The notes under the pieces are model-generated. The model saw nothing but the letters and a program-made list of their open reading frames with translations, was not told where the DNA came from and made no database searches. Shown here piece after piece: positions 9,633-17,870 of a DNA stretch of 64,000 nucleotides. A program made the translations under genes and the position numbers. Location: contig NZ_PRDL01000001.1 of the NCBI RefSeq assembly GCF_015182315.1, positions 2,480,001-2,544,000 on the forward strand. Direction: 5' to 3'. The first letter of the stretch is position 1. Every line of letters begins with the position of its first letter. The DNA comes from Cellvibrio polysaccharolyticus (GTDB taxonomy: Bacteria > Pseudomonadota > Gammaproteobacteria > Pseudomonadales > Cellvibrionaceae).

Positions 9633-10097
9633 TCAGCAGGGGTATGCATGTTTTATCCAGCGCAGTTTGCCAAAATCTCTGGCGACCGGATCAGCCTCAA
9701 TACACGCCAGCGAAGCGGTATCCATGACCACCGAACCTGGCAGCAAACCACACAGGGCTTCAATCAGCTTGCTCACCAGCGGCTGATGACTCACCAGCAA
9801 CACTGACGAGGCGGACAGCGTTTCAAGCTGTGCGATGGCAAAACCGGGGCTGGCGGATGGTTCCAGCCAATCGTGCAGATCAAACGCGGAAACCGGCAAA
9901 AAAGGCAAAGCGACATTGGTCGTTTCGCGAGCGCGAATATAAGGTGACGACAACACCCGCTCTACCTGGCTTAATGCTGCCGACGCCTGCTGCACAACAC
10001 GCTTGACGTCTTCGATGCCCTTATCTACCAGCTTTCGCGTCTCATCATCGGCCCGGTAAGGCTCTGCCTGGCCATGACGAAGAATAAAAATTTGCAC
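9633..10097 (-). CDS. sixA: Phosphohistidine phosphatase SixA
   Basis: A 154-residue histidine phosphatase-fold protein. The catalytic RHG motif is at residues 7-9 (ILRHGQAEP), the second Arg in SSPYIRARETT and the second His in VSHQPLV. The family removes phosphate from histidine, for example on HPt domains or the nitrogen-PTS protein. The length matches E. coli SixA. The gene follows a DUF4389 gene and gpsA on the same strand with short spacers (14 bp to the DUF4389 stop), suggesting one operon. Cytoplasmic. Confidence 0.93.
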   Translation of the reverse strand: MQIFILRHGQAEPYRADDETRKLVDKGIEDVKRVVQQASAALSQVERVLSSPYIRARETTNVALPFLPVSAFDLHDWLEPSASPGFAIAQLETLSASSVLLVSHQPLVSKLIEALCGLLPGSVVMDTASLACIEADPVARDFGKLRWIKHAYPC

Positions 10098-10111
10098 GAC
10101 GATATCCTCGT

Positions 10112-10540
10112 TTACCAGCGTTTGTCTGGCAGGGTTCCCAGATCAATTTCCGGACCACCGGTAGCAGAAGGCTTGTTGCTATCGACCGGGGTTTCAACCA
10201 CGGGCGTTGCAACCGGTGTAGCAACCACCACAGTAACGTCCGCTTCGGTCACTACTTCATTTTCGGAAGGCCAATCAGCAAACGGGAAAGGTTTTTCATC
10301 GCTGACGTACGTCAGGAATTTCAAAGTCTGGTGGATATAGGTAGACAGCGATGCGCCAAAAGTCCGCAAATTCTTATTGTCTCGACCGGTAATCAGCGAG
10401 AAGAGGAACTGCAAAACAACCAGCACCCACATCACCAGCGTTGCCACCTGAAACAACAGCGCGAACAACACCATAAATAGCAAACGCAACCAGTGTTTGC
10501 TGGACAACAGATTGGATTTGAGCTCTTCATTATTCATCAT
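10112..10540 (-). CDS. DUF4389 family membrane protein
   Basis: A 142-residue protein with two hydrophobic helices near residues 15-55 (LRLLFMVLFALLFQVATLVMWVLVVLQFLFSLI is the region, given here by position) and the motif TGRDNKNLRTFGASLSTYIHQ, typical of DUF4389. The C-terminal third is rich in Val, Thr, Pro and Ala and likely disordered. The start overlaps the gpsA stop by 4 bp (ATGA), so translation is probably coupled to gpsA. Inner-membrane location is predicted; the function is unknown, but the gpsA-DUF4389-sixA order recurs in related gammaproteobacteria as far as I recall. Confidence 0.8.
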   Translation of the reverse strand: MMNNEELKSNLLSSKHWLRLLFMVLFALLFQVATLVMWVLVVLQFLFSLITGRDNKNLRTFGASLSTYIHQTLKFLTYVSDEKPFPFADWPSENEVVTEADVTVVVATPVATPVVETPVDSNKPSATGGPEIDLGTLPDKRW

Positions 10541-11556
10541 TTTTTCCCCAAATAATCAACGTCAAAGTTATTTTCACCTAACATCAAACCGCGTGCGACA
10601 TCAGCAATCTTTTTATTTTCAAAAAGAATCGCATGCAAACCGGACACCAACGGCATGTAAATGCCGGCTTCATCCGCTTTGTGTTTGACCTGTTTCAGCG
10701 TATTTACGCCTTCTGCCACCTGCCCTAACGAAGCAACGGTTTCTTCCAATGGCTTGCCCTGCCCCAGCGCATAGCCGAGACGGTAATTGCGACTGAGGTT
10801 GGAGGTACAGGTCAAAATCAAATCACCCACGCCGGCCAGACCGAGAAAGGTCATGGGGTTGGCGCCGAGATGGCTGGCGAAACGCCCCATCTCCGCAAGA
10901 CTGCGCGTAATGAGCATAGCCTGGGTATTTTGTCCTGCGCCCAGCGCAGCGGCCATGCCACACACGATGGCGTAAATATTCTTTAAAGCACCACCGAGTT
11001 CCACCCCGTAGCGGTCACTGTTGGCGTATACCCGGAAGGTTTCCGAGCGCAGCGTATTTTGCACGCACACCGCTACCGACTCATCGTCGCTGGCGACTAC
11101 CGAACCGGTTTGCTGTTGCTGAACAATTTCCTTGGCGAAATTGGGGCCACTTAATACGCCAATGCGGTGATCAGGCAACTCCTGCTCAAGAATCTGGCTC
11201 ATCAAGGTGAAACCTTCCGGCTCAATCCCTTTTGCGGTACTGACCACAATGGCATCTGTTTTGAGCAGCGGTTTAATGTCGCGGGTGACCTGACGAAAGG
11301 AATGGCTGGGGATAGACACAAATACCAGGTCGCTATCTGACACGGCTTTCACCAGATCGGCAGTGATGTGCAAACCGTCATTCAAACGGTAACCCGGCAG
11401 GTAACGGCTGTTCTCACGGGCGGCTTCGATTTCCGCCGCCGCCGAGGCATCTCGCATCCACAAATGGGTGTGGTGGCCGTTGGCTGCAATAATATTGGCG
11501 ATAGCGGTGCCAAAACTGCCGCCGCCGAGTACCGCCACTTTCAATTCTTTCGTCAT
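10537..11556 (-). CDS. gpsA: Glycerol-3-phosphate dehydrogenase [NAD(P)+]
   Basis: A 339-residue full-length GpsA, which reduces dihydroxyacetone phosphate to sn-glycerol 3-phosphate for phospholipid synthesis. The NAD(P)-binding motif GGGSFGTAIA is at residues 11-20; GPNFAKEI, the catalytic-site segment GGALKNIYAIVCG, and TLLG-like LAGVGDLILTC are all present. Cytoplasmic. It leads the gpsA-DUF4389-sixA operon. Its upstream region contains the DnaA-box-like cluster described separately, 116 bp or more before the start. Confidence 0.97.
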   Translation of the reverse strand: MTKELKVAVLGGGSFGTAIANIIAANGHHTHLWMRDASAAAEIEAARENSRYLPGYRLNDGLHITADLVKAVSDSDLVFVSIPSHSFRQVTRDIKPLLKTDAIVVSTAKGIEPEGFTLMSQILEQELPDHRIGVLSGPNFAKEIVQQQQTGSVVASDDESVAVCVQNTLRSETFRVYANSDRYGVELGGALKNIYAIVCGMAAALGAGQNTQAMLITRSLAEMGRFASHLGANPMTFLGLAGVGDLILTCTSNLSRNYRLGYALGQGKPLEETVASLGQVAEGVNTLKQVKHKADEAGIYMPLVSGLHAILFENKKIADVARGLMLGENNFDVDYLGKK

Positions 11557-11671
11557 ACATTAACACCTGATATCGGTAAGCAAAAAAGCGGCGGAAGTGT
11601 ATTCGCTACACGTGGCAAAACAGGATCCTCTCGCAACTGTAACTTTTTTGCACAATTTTTTTACAGCCAAT

Positions 11672-11886
11672 TTGTCCACATTTTCTGTGGATAAGTTCGT
11701 GGATACATTTTGGGAAAGTGTCTCAAAGCCGCAGTATCGCTGGGAGGCATACAGATTGATCACTTTTTGATCTTATTTATTTTTTTCCTTAAAATTCAAT
11801 AAGTTATAAATTTAAAAAGTCAATAAAAAATCAAATTGGTTGAGTAACAGTCAACTTGTTTATTAACTCATCGAAGGTGTGCATAA
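11672..11886. promoter_or_regulatory. Cluster of DnaA-box-like 9-mers with adjacent AT-rich segment
   Basis: Four sites resemble the DnaA box TTATNCACA: TTGTCCACA at 11672-11680 (one mismatch), TGTGGATAA at 11686-11694 (perfect, reverse orientation), CGTGGATAC at 11698-11706 (two mismatches, reverse) and TGTGCATAA at 11878-11886 (TTATGCACA, reverse). Between them lies a very AT-rich stretch (about 11760-11835) containing GATCTTATTTATT at 11769-11781, close to the E. coli oriC left 13-mer. Genes to the left run leftward from here and the first genes after the tRNAs run rightward. This could be a DnaA-binding or titration site, a DnaA-regulated gpsA promoter, or an origin. dnaA itself is not in the window. 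Confidence 0.45.
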
Positions 11887-12079
11887 AAGGTTAGTGATCA
11901 TTAACCGTGAAAAAGGCTTAACATAAAAGATTCATAATTCTACGAAAAAAAATGCGCCGTTTTTCCTGCTTTAAAAATGCACAACCCGGAGCTTACGCAC
12001 CGTAAAAAGGCAATTTTCATCGTCTTTTTATCATGCCGTGCATAGCCAGCGCGCAACACCTTCTGATCGGATTTATAAG

Positions 12080-12574
12080 TCAGGTAAGTTGTGCATACCG
12101 CCCATCAACGTACACCAGCGGGTCTACAGCGCCATCACCGACCTTCACATCATGAATCAACCCTACCACGATGTGGTGTGTCCCGTAGACACTGGCCAGG
12201 TCAACCCGGCAAAAAAATACTGCCAGCGCGTCTTCCAGATAAGGAATACCACTCTCGGTGTAAGCCCATTGGCCTACCGTAAAGCGATCTTTCTCATCGT
12301 GTCTGCCAGCGCAGCGGTTGGATACATCCTGCTGCGCCTGGGAGAGGATGTTAATAGCAAAGGTGTTACCCAGGGCAGAAAGGTGTTCCTGCTGCGAAAC
12401 CTGCTTATTAATGCACACCAATAAAGAAGCGGGATTATCGGATACCGAGGTCACCGATGAAACCGTCATGGCAAAAGGCTCATCGTCCTCGGTTCGGGTA
12501 GAAAGTACGCAAACGCCGGAAGCCAGTCGGCGCATCCCGGATTTCATAAGGTGGGGCAATTGGGGGTTATTCAT
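12080..12574 (-). CDS. Flavin reductase-like FMN-binding protein
   Basis: A 164-residue flavin reductase domain protein. The motifs MRRLASGVCVLST near the N-terminus, PFAMTVSSVTSVSDNPASLLVCIN (the flavin-contacting TxSS-x-S core), and INILSQAQQDVS fit the short-chain flavin reductase family that supplies reduced FMN or FAD to two-component monooxygenases, or works as a general FMN reductase. It is cytoplasmic and the length is normal. It stands alone, between the origin-like region and the tRNA cluster; no monooxygenase partner is nearby, so the physiological partner is unknown. Confidence 0.85.
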   Translation of the reverse strand: MNNPQLPHLMKSGMRRLASGVCVLSTRTEDDEPFAMTVSSVTSVSDNPASLLVCINKQVSQQEHLSALGNTFAINILSQAQQDVSNRCAGRHDEKDRFTVGQWAYTESGIPYLEDALAVFFCRVDLASVYGTHHIVVGLIHDVKVGDGAVDPLVYVDGRYAQLT

Positions 12575-12721
12575 AGCTAAACCTGCTGATACGATTTCTA
12601 CCTATTCTGAACACAGATAAAGGTAGAGACAAGCGCCCGAATATTTTTGCAGCAATGTGTGTACAAATCCTGAACAAAAATAAAAAACTTCATAATCTTT
12701 TGGTTTTTCTCATTTTTTTCG

Positions 12722-12750
12722 TTGACGAGTGATATTCCCATGGGTATTAT
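12722..12750 (+). promoter_or_regulatory. Sigma-70 promoter of the tRNA-Pro/Arg/His cluster
   Basis: TTGACG (12722-12727) and TATTAT (12745-12750) are separated by exactly 17 bp and followed by a GC-rich discriminator (GCGCACC), as in stringently controlled stable-RNA promoters. The tRNA-Pro gene begins 43 bp after the -10 box. Confidence 0.8.
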
Positions 12751-12792
12751 GCGCACCTCTTCGAGACGAAGCACAAATAGAGAGTCTCTTGT

Positions 12793-12869
12793 CGGAGTGT
12801 AGCGCAGCCCGGTAGCGCGTCTGCTTTGGGAGCAGAATGTCGGGGGTTCGAATCCCTCCACTCCGACCA
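12793..12869 (+). tRNA. tRNA-Pro (anticodon TGG)
   Basis: A 77-nt cloverleaf: acceptor CGGAGTG pairs with CACTCCG at 12859-12865, the anticodon stem TCTGC/GCAGA encloses the loop TTTGGGA with anticodon TGG, and the T-arm GGGGGTTCGAATCCCTC is canonical. CCA is encoded at 12867-12869. First of three clustered tRNA genes. Confidence 0.97.
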
Positions 12870-12906
12870 CTTTTTTCAAACCTTTCGAGGTTTAGGATCC
12901 AGCAAT

Positions 12907-12983
12907 GCGCCCGTAGCTCAGCTGGATAGAGCATCCGCCTTCTAAGCGGATGGCCGCAGGTTCGAATCCTGCCGGGCGTGCCA
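12907..12983 (+). tRNA. tRNA-Arg (anticodon TCT)
   Basis: A 77-nt cloverleaf: acceptor GCGCCCG pairs with CGGGCGT (one G-T pair) ending at 12979, the anticodon loop CTTCTAA gives anticodon TCT, and the T-loop is TTCGAAT. CCA is encoded at 12981-12983. It lies 37 bp after tRNA-Pro. Confidence 0.97.
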
Positions 12984-13030
12984 AATACAGATTTGCAGGG
13001 AGCATTTTTAAAACGGATTTGATTGCTACG

Positions 13031-13106
13031 GTGGCTGTAGCTCAGTTGGTAGAGCCCTGGATTGTGATTCCAGTGGTCGTGGGTTCGAGCCCCATCAGCC
13101 ACCCCA
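13031..13106 (+). tRNA. tRNA-His (anticodon GTG)
   Basis: A 76-nt cloverleaf: acceptor GTGGCTG pairs with CAGCCAC at 13096-13102, the anticodon loop TTGTGAT gives anticodon GTG, and CCA is encoded at 13104-13106. The base before the acceptor stem is G (13030), which can supply the G-1 identity element opposite discriminator C13103. Confidence 0.97.
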
Positions 13107-13479
13107 CTCTTTCGAAATACCCTCCAGGCATTACCTTACAAAACCCGGTTTTACCAATACTTCTATTACAGAACAAACCCTGTGATATCTTCTGCTTCAC
13201 CCCTGTTGCTACCCACCTGATCCTTTAGCACAAAGCCGCTGAAAATTTATTTCTATAGCCTCCCTTATATACTTTTTTCTGCAGCACCGGTTTTCCAGCC
13301 TCTTTTTCTGCATCTCGTCAAAATATTGTGCTGCTTATTGCCGCTTTAAAACACACCTTCTTTTTATATCCTCCAAAAGCGCACCATTGATGTGCCCGGA
13401 CCACCCGCTGCTACTTGGAACCCCGTACAAGCTATGGGAAAATGCCGCACTGAATTTTTACCTCTACCAGGATCATAAT
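13107..13479. other. Spacer between tRNA-His and folD
   Basis: About 370 bp with only random open frames. No hairpin with a T-tract directly follows tRNA-His, so the cluster terminator is not obvious. The pyrimidine-rich segment 13250-13380 presumably includes the folD promoter, but I cannot place convincing -35/-10 boxes. Confidence 0.4.
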
Positions 13480-14328
13480 ATGTCGGCACTTATTCTCGAT
13501 GGCAAAGCGCTTGCTGAAAAAACCGAACAGGAGTTGTCTGCTCGTGTAACCAGCCTGAAAACAGGCAGCAAGGGCCAAACGCCTATTCTCGCCACGATTC
13601 TTGTGGGGGATGATCCCGCCTCTGCCACTTACGTGAAGATGAAAGGCAATGCCTGTCAGCGTATTGGCATGGAATCGCAAAAGGTTGAATTGCCCGGCAC
13701 CACGACGACGGAAGAGTTGCTGGCGAAGATTGTTGAACTGAACAACAACCCGAACGTGCACGGCATTTTGTTGCAGCATCCGGTGCCAGAGCAGATTGAT
13801 GAGCGCCTTTGTTTTGATGCTATTGCCGCCGAAAAAGATGTTGACGGTGTGACTTGCCTCGGCTTTGGCCGCATGAGCATGGGCGAGGAAGCCTATGGCT
13901 GCGCCACCCCGAAAGGCATTATGCGCCTGCTGGAAGCTTACAATATCGAAATCGCTGGCAAGCATGCCGTGGTTGTTGGCCGCAGCCCTATTCTTGGCAA
14001 GCCAATGGCACTGATGCTGTTGAATGCCAACGCTACCGTGACCATTTGCCACTCGCGCACCCGTAACCTGCCGGACCTGATCAAGCAGGCCGATATTATT
14101 GTCGGCGCCGTGGGCAAGCCGGAATTCATCAAAGCCGAGTGGATTAAAGACGGTGCAGTAGTTGTTGACGCCGGTTATCACCCGGGCGGTGTGGGCGATA
14201 TCGAATTGAAGCCGCTGGTTGACCGTGTTGCCGCTTATACGCCGGTTCCAGGCGGTGTTGGCCCCATGACGATTAATACGCTGATTTACCAAACCGTCGA
14301 TTCGGGCGAGAAAAAAATTGCCGGTTAA
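13480..14328 (+). CDS. folD: Methylenetetrahydrofolate dehydrogenase / cyclohydrolase
   Basis: A 282-residue bifunctional enzyme interconverting 5,10-methylene-, methenyl- and 10-formyl-tetrahydrofolate with NADP. The ATG at 13480 is chosen over the frame opening at 13387 because AGGA precedes it by 7-8 bases and MSALILDGKALAEK is the family N-terminus. The catalytic Tyr and Lys lie in SATYVKMKGNACQ (near residues 50-60), the substrate loop in ILLQHPVPEQID, and the NADP site in GRSPILGKPMALML. In pseudomonads folD adjoins a tRNA cluster and cysS/glnS; here tRNAs are retained nearby but cysS and glnS are ~47 kb away. Confidence 0.97.
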   Translation: MSALILDGKALAEKTEQELSARVTSLKTGSKGQTPILATILVGDDPASATYVKMKGNACQRIGMESQKVELPGTTTTEELLAKIVELNNNPNVHGILLQHPVPEQIDERLCFDAIAAEKDVDGVTCLGFGRMSMGEEAYGCATPKGIMRLLEAYNIEIAGKHAVVVGRSPILGKPMALMLLNANATVTICHSRTRNLPDLIKQADIIVGAVGKPEFIKAEWIKDGAVVVDAGYHPGGVGDIELKPLVDRVAAYTPVPGGVGPMTINTLIYQTVDSGEKKIAG

Positions 14329-14352
14329 GCGTTAACCCTTATAAAGCAGAAA

Positions 14353-14382
14353 GTGTTTGCCGTTTTATGACACGGCAAACAC
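14353..14382. terminator. Inverted repeat after folD
   Basis: GTGTTTGCCG (14353-14362) pairs perfectly with CGGCAAACAC (14373-14382) around a 10-base loop, 25 bp after the folD stop. There is no T-tract downstream on the plus strand, so it may act as a weak terminator or a 3'-end stabiliser. Confidence 0.5.
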
Positions 14383-14556
14383 CTCGCAAAGAACGGCGCG
14401 ATTCGAATCTGTTTTGGTAAAACCGCTCAGCTGCAAAATAGGCGGGCGCAGCAACAACATTTGCAGGAAAAAGTGTAAAAACCTGTGCTTTTTGAAGTAA
14501 CCGACTATATTGTTAAAAACCGGTTTTGATATTTTTTCGTCACAAGGAGATTGTTC

Positions 14557-14856
14557 ATGCAAAAGTTATTTATTTCCATGTTGCTTACCAGCTTCTGTTC
14601 GGTTGCACTGGCAGCCCCCAATGTGATTTATCAATGTACCCAGGGGAATGAAGAACGCACCATCGAAGTGGTTTATCAAAATAGCGACAACACCGTGCCA
14701 TGCAACGTTCGCTATGAAAAAAATGGCCAGTCTGAAACACTGTGGACTTACAACAACGAAGCAGGACAGTGTGAGCAACAGGCGCAAGGTTTTGTAGAAA
14801 AACAACGGGGTTGGGGCTGGCAGTGCAGCGAGCAATCGGCTGCTGCCGCCGAATAA
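14557..14856 (+). CDS. Small secreted protein of unknown function
   Basis: A 99-residue protein; the ATG at 14557 has AGGAG 7 bases upstream. Residues 1-21 are a clear signal peptide (KLFISMLLTSFCSVALAAP). The mature ~78 residues carry four cysteines (YQCTQG, VPCNVRY, GQCEQQ, WQCSEQ), suggesting two disulphides in the periplasm. The pattern Y-x-C-T-x-G-N-x-x-R-x-I-E-V-x-Y recalls small gammaproteobacterial periplasmic proteins, but I do not recognise the family. A strong terminator follows at 14885, so it forms its own unit. Confidence 0.75.
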   Translation: MQKLFISMLLTSFCSVALAAPNVIYQCTQGNEERTIEVVYQNSDNTVPCNVRYEKNGQSETLWTYNNEAGQCEQQAQGFVEKQRGWGWQCSEQSAAAAE

Positions 14857-14884
14857 ATCCCGCAGATTATTTAATGCACTTTCT

Positions 14885-14914
14885 TTCAGGCGCTCAGGCG
14901 CCTGAATTTTTTTA
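14885..14914 (+). terminator. Rho-independent terminator
   Basis: TTCAGGCG (14885-14892) and CGCCTGAA (14899-14906) form an 8-bp stem with a 6-base loop, followed by seven T residues. It ends the small secreted protein gene 29 bp after its stop codon. Confidence 0.9.
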
Positions 14915-14943
14915 TTGATTCTCTTTTTGGCGTAACCGCTTTT

Positions 14944-15705
14944 ATGGCACAGCAGGAAAGGCTCGACATTCTTTATCAGGACGACTGGCTGGTTGCCATC
15001 AATAAACCTTCCGGCCTGCTGGTTCACCGCAGCATGATTGATCGCTCCGAAACCCGCTTTGCCATGCAATTATTGCGCGATCAATTGGGGCAGCATGTCT
15101 TCCCGCTGCACCGCCTCGACAAACCCACTTCCGGTGTACTGCTCTTTGCGCTCTCCTCCGATGCGGCACGCGCTGCCAGCAGTTTGTTTGCCGACCGTCA
15201 AACCAGCAAAACCTATCTTACGGTGGTGCGCGGCCATACGCCGGAGGCAGGCCTGATTGATCACCCACTCAAAGAAGAACTCGACAAAAAAACAGACCGG
15301 CTGGCAGACGCCGATAAAGCCGCCCAGGACGCGGTTACCCGCTTTCAGTGTTTGGCAAAGGTTGAGTTGCCGATAGCGGTGGATCGCTACCCTGTCGCGC
15401 GCTATTCACTGGTGCAATGTCACCCCGAAACCGGCAGAAAACATCAAATTCGCCGTCATATGAAGCATATTAGCCACCCGGTCATTGGTGATGCCAAACA
15501 CGGTAAAAGTGTTCACAACCGCTTTTTTCAGGAACATTTTTCGGCGCATCGACTATTGCTGGCTGCAACCCGGCTTGGCTTCACACATCCGATCACCGGA
15601 CAACCACTCATCATTAACGCACCACTGGATGATACATTCAGACGGGTCATCAGCGCGCTGTCATGGCAAGATGCCGTTCCATCGTGCTGGCTGGGAGATA
15701 TTTGA
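14944..15705 (+). CDS. truC: tRNA pseudouridine(65) synthase
   Basis: A 253-residue RluA-family pseudouridine synthase. The N-terminus ILYQDDWLVAINKPSGLLVHRS and the active-site block HRLDKPTSGVLLF (catalytic Asp in HRLD) closely follow E. coli TruC, as does the RLV-like ETGRKHQIRRHMKHISHPVIGD segment with GDAKHG. TruC converts U65 to pseudouridine in tRNA-Ile and tRNA-Asp. The gene is first in an operon with rsuA (1 bp after the stop) and rsmC (2 bp further). Confidence 0.9.
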   Translation: MAQQERLDILYQDDWLVAINKPSGLLVHRSMIDRSETRFAMQLLRDQLGQHVFPLHRLDKPTSGVLLFALSSDAARAASSLFADRQTSKTYLTVVRGHTPEAGLIDHPLKEELDKKTDRLADADKAAQDAVTRFQCLAKVELPIAVDRYPVARYSLVQCHPETGRKHQIRRHMKHISHPVIGDAKHGKSVHNRFFQEHFSAHRLLLAATRLGFTHPITGQPLIINAPLDDTFRRVISALSWQDAVPSCWLGDI

Positions 15706-15706
15706 T

Positions 15707-16396
15707 ATGCGTTTGGACAAATTTATAGGCAATAACAGCGATTACTCCCGCAAGCAAATTCAGTACATGGCCAGACAATCACGCATTCGGGTTAACGGCG
15801 TTGTTGAAAAAAATACCGCTTATCAAATTGCGGCCACAGACCAGATAAGTGTTGACGATACGCCTGTTCAAGCGGCGGGGCTTCGCTATTTTATGTTGCA
15901 TAAACCCGCTGGTGTAATTTGTGCAAATACAGACCCGGCGCACCCTACCGTTATTGATTTACTCGACATGCCGCGCAAAAGTGAATTGCAAATTGCCGGT
16001 CGCCTCGATGGCGACACCACCGGGCTGGTGCTGATAACCGATGATGGCCAATGGAATCACCGTGTGACAGCCCCCACACGCGCCTGTAAAAAACGCTACC
16101 GGGTAACCACCACCGAGGCGATTGACGAAGCGCTTATTGATTTATTCAAACAAGGCGTGCAGCTGCACAATGAAAAAGACCTTACGCTGCCCGCCGAACT
16201 GACCATTCTGAACAGCCATGAAGCTTTACTGGAAATTCAGGAGGGACGTTATCATCAGGTAAAACGTATGTTCGCTGCCGCCGGCAACCATGTTGTGGCG
16301 CTGCACAGAGAATCCGTTGGCGCTATCCTTCTCGACCCACAATTGGCGCCCGGTCAGTATCGCCCGCTCACCGCTGAAGAAATCGCGAGTATTTAA
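15707..16396 (+). CDS. rsuA: 16S rRNA pseudouridine(516) synthase
   Basis: A 229-residue RsuA homologue. An in-frame opening extends back to 15485 inside truC, but the ATG at 15707 gives the family N-terminus MRLDKFIGNN and the usual length (E. coli 231). An S4-like RNA-binding domain occupies residues ~1-55; the catalytic motif GRLDGDTTGLVL carries the Asp; the C-terminal EGRYHQVKRMFAAAGNHV is diagnostic. It modifies U516 of 16S rRNA during 30S assembly. Tightly packed between truC and rsmC. Confidence 0.94.
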   Translation: MRLDKFIGNNSDYSRKQIQYMARQSRIRVNGVVEKNTAYQIAATDQISVDDTPVQAAGLRYFMLHKPAGVICANTDPAHPTVIDLLDMPRKSELQIAGRLDGDTTGLVLITDDGQWNHRVTAPTRACKKRYRVTTTEAIDEALIDLFKQGVQLHNEKDLTLPAELTILNSHEALLEIQEGRYHQVKRMFAAAGNHVVALHRESVGAILLDPQLAPGQYRPLTAEEIASI

Positions 16397-16398
16397 TT

Positions 16399-17445
16399 AT
16401 GTTTGATGCATCAAGCCAGTGGCTGCTCAATACCATTCGGCAAACAGGCGATGGCAAGTGTCTGTGGTTTGCGGACGAGAACACCCTGCCCTTGTTACAG
16501 AGCCTGCCGGAAAATTTTAAAAACCTGATCATTATCAGTAATCGTTTTGATGTCGCCGACGCTGCAAAAAGCCGTTCACAACAGGTTTTATTTAATGACT
16601 TTGATGCAAGCAGTATAGAAAGCGCCTCTCTGGATTACGTGTTTTACAGAATATCCAAAGAAAAACCGCTGGTGAATCATTTATTAAAAACCGCTGGTCG
16701 GGTTTTAAAACCCGGCGGCACACTGGTGTTATGCGGCGAAAAGAACGAAGGTATAAAAACAGTTATCGACAAAGCCGCCCACTACTTTGAAGACACCAGC
16801 AAAGCCACCAAGCAAGGCAATTTTTATTACGCATTTATTCAGCGTCACACATTGCAGGAATCTGCAACACCGGACGATAGTGACTACCCCCGGCTAAGGC
16901 CGGCTGGCCAGCTGAATGGCATCGACTGGATGAGTAAACCTGGCATTTTTGGCTGGAATAAAATTGATGAAGGCAGCGCGTTACTGGTTGATCAGGCGCT
17001 CGGTTTTTATCAGCAACATACACCACCGGAACGCCTGCTCGACCTCGGTTGCGGCTATGGTTATCTTACGCTGGCGACCAGCGCACTGCCCGTACAAAAA
17101 CGCGTACTTACCGACAACAACGCCGCCGCACTGATCGCAGCCGAGGCCAATTGTCTGCAACATCATTTAACAGCAGAAGTCATTGCCGCTGATGCGGGCC
17201 TTCAATTGGGCGGTAATTTCGATTTGATTCTGTGCAACCCGCCCTTTCACCAGGGCTTCGGCACCGATGGCGACCTCACCGACAAATTTTTGCAACAGGC
17301 GCACCGCTTGCTAAGCAGCGGCGGTAATGCATTTTTTGTAGTAAACCAATTTATTCCGGTGGAGCGAAAAGCAGCCCCCTATTTTCGACACATAGAAAAG
17401 CTGACCCAACAACGCGGTTTTCAGGTTTTCCGACTGACCCAATAA
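16399..17445 (+). CDS. rsmC: 16S rRNA (guanine(1207)-N2)-methyltransferase
   Basis: A 348-residue protein with the two tandem methyltransferase-fold domains of RsmC. The N-terminal domain (~1-155) lacks a catalytic motif and aids folding. The C-terminal domain has the SAM loop LLDLGCGYGYLTLA near residue 215 and the catalytic NPPFHQG near residue 279. GIFGWNKIDEGSALL before the SAM loop is also typical. It methylates G1207 of 16S rRNA in the 30S subunit. Last gene of the truC-rsuA-rsmC RNA-modification operon. Confidence 0.95.
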   Translation: MFDASSQWLLNTIRQTGDGKCLWFADENTLPLLQSLPENFKNLIIISNRFDVADAAKSRSQQVLFNDFDASSIESASLDYVFYRISKEKPLVNHLLKTAGRVLKPGGTLVLCGEKNEGIKTVIDKAAHYFEDTSKATKQGNFYYAFIQRHTLQESATPDDSDYPRLRPAGQLNGIDWMSKPGIFGWNKIDEGSALLVDQALGFYQQHTPPERLLDLGCGYGYLTLATSALPVQKRVLTDNNAAALIAAEANCLQHHLTAEVIAADAGLQLGGNFDLILCNPPFHQGFGTDGDLTDKFLQQAHRLLSSGGNAFFVVNQFIPVERKAAPYFRHIEKLTQQRGFQVFRLTQ

Positions 17446-17450
17446 CGAAC

Positions 17451-17488
17451 ATCGCTACAAGCACCCCGAAGCGAAGGTTTGTAGCGAT
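17451..17488 (+). terminator. Inverted repeat after rsmC
   Basis: ATCGCTACAA (17451-17460) pairs perfectly with TTGTAGCGAT (17479-17488) around an 18-base loop, 5 bp after the rsmC stop. The T-rich tail is weak, so termination is plausible but not certain. Confidence 0.5.
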
Positions 17489-17607
17489 GGGCGTCTTCTC
17501 CCGCACCGCCAGCAAGAACACTTTTTAACCATTGTGTTTACCTGAAATACACTTTGCCGAAGACCTGATCGCACGCGGGTAATTTACTGATTTTTTTGAA
17601 AAAATAG

Positions 17608-17636
17608 TTGACCGACCCGGTACCCGGCTATATGAT
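17608..17636 (+). promoter_or_regulatory. Sigma-70 promoter of tRNA-Asn
   Basis: TTGACC (17608-17613), a 17-bp spacer and TATGAT (17631-17636) form a near-consensus promoter 30 bp before tRNA-Asn. The sequence right after the -10 box (ACGCACC) resembles that of the other tRNA promoter at 12750. Confidence 0.85.
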
Positions 17637-17666
17637 ACGCACCACTTCCACAACGGAAGTCGAAGA

Positions 17667-17742
17667 TCCGCCTTAGCTCAGTCGGTAGAGCAAATGACTG
17701 TTAATCATTGGGTCGCTGGTTCGAGTCCAGCAGGCGGAGCCA
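17667..17742 (+). tRNA. tRNA-Asn (anticodon GTT)
   Basis: A 76-nt cloverleaf: acceptor TCCGCCT pairs with AGGCGGA at 17732-17738, the anticodon loop CTGTTAA gives GTT, the T-arm is CTGGTTCGAGTCCAG, and CCA is encoded at 17740-17742. It has its own promoter and terminator. Confidence 0.97.
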
Positions 17743-17755
17743 GATATATACGAAG

Positions 17756-17781
17756 AAGGTCGCATTTATGCGGCCTTTTTT
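17756..17781 (+). terminator. Rho-independent terminator of tRNA-Asn
   Basis: AAGGTCGCA (17756-17764) and TGCGGCCTT (17769-17777) pair with one G-T wobble around a TTTA loop, running into six T residues. Confidence 0.88.
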
Positions 17782-17870
17782 GTGGGCGACTGTTTTTTTG
17801 GCTTCATCAACGCCCTGCGGTTATGAACAATTCATCGGCTTATGCCATCTCTACGAAACGGGAGAGCAAC

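Noticed and set aside
12038..12424. Plus-strand frame opposite the flavin reductase
   Set aside because: Shadow frame; the minus-strand protein has clear flavin reductase motifs.
12710..13102. Open frames across the tRNA cluster
   Set aside because: They run through the tRNA-Pro, Arg and His genes and contain tRNA-derived peptides such as the GIRTPD-type string often mis-annotated as protein.
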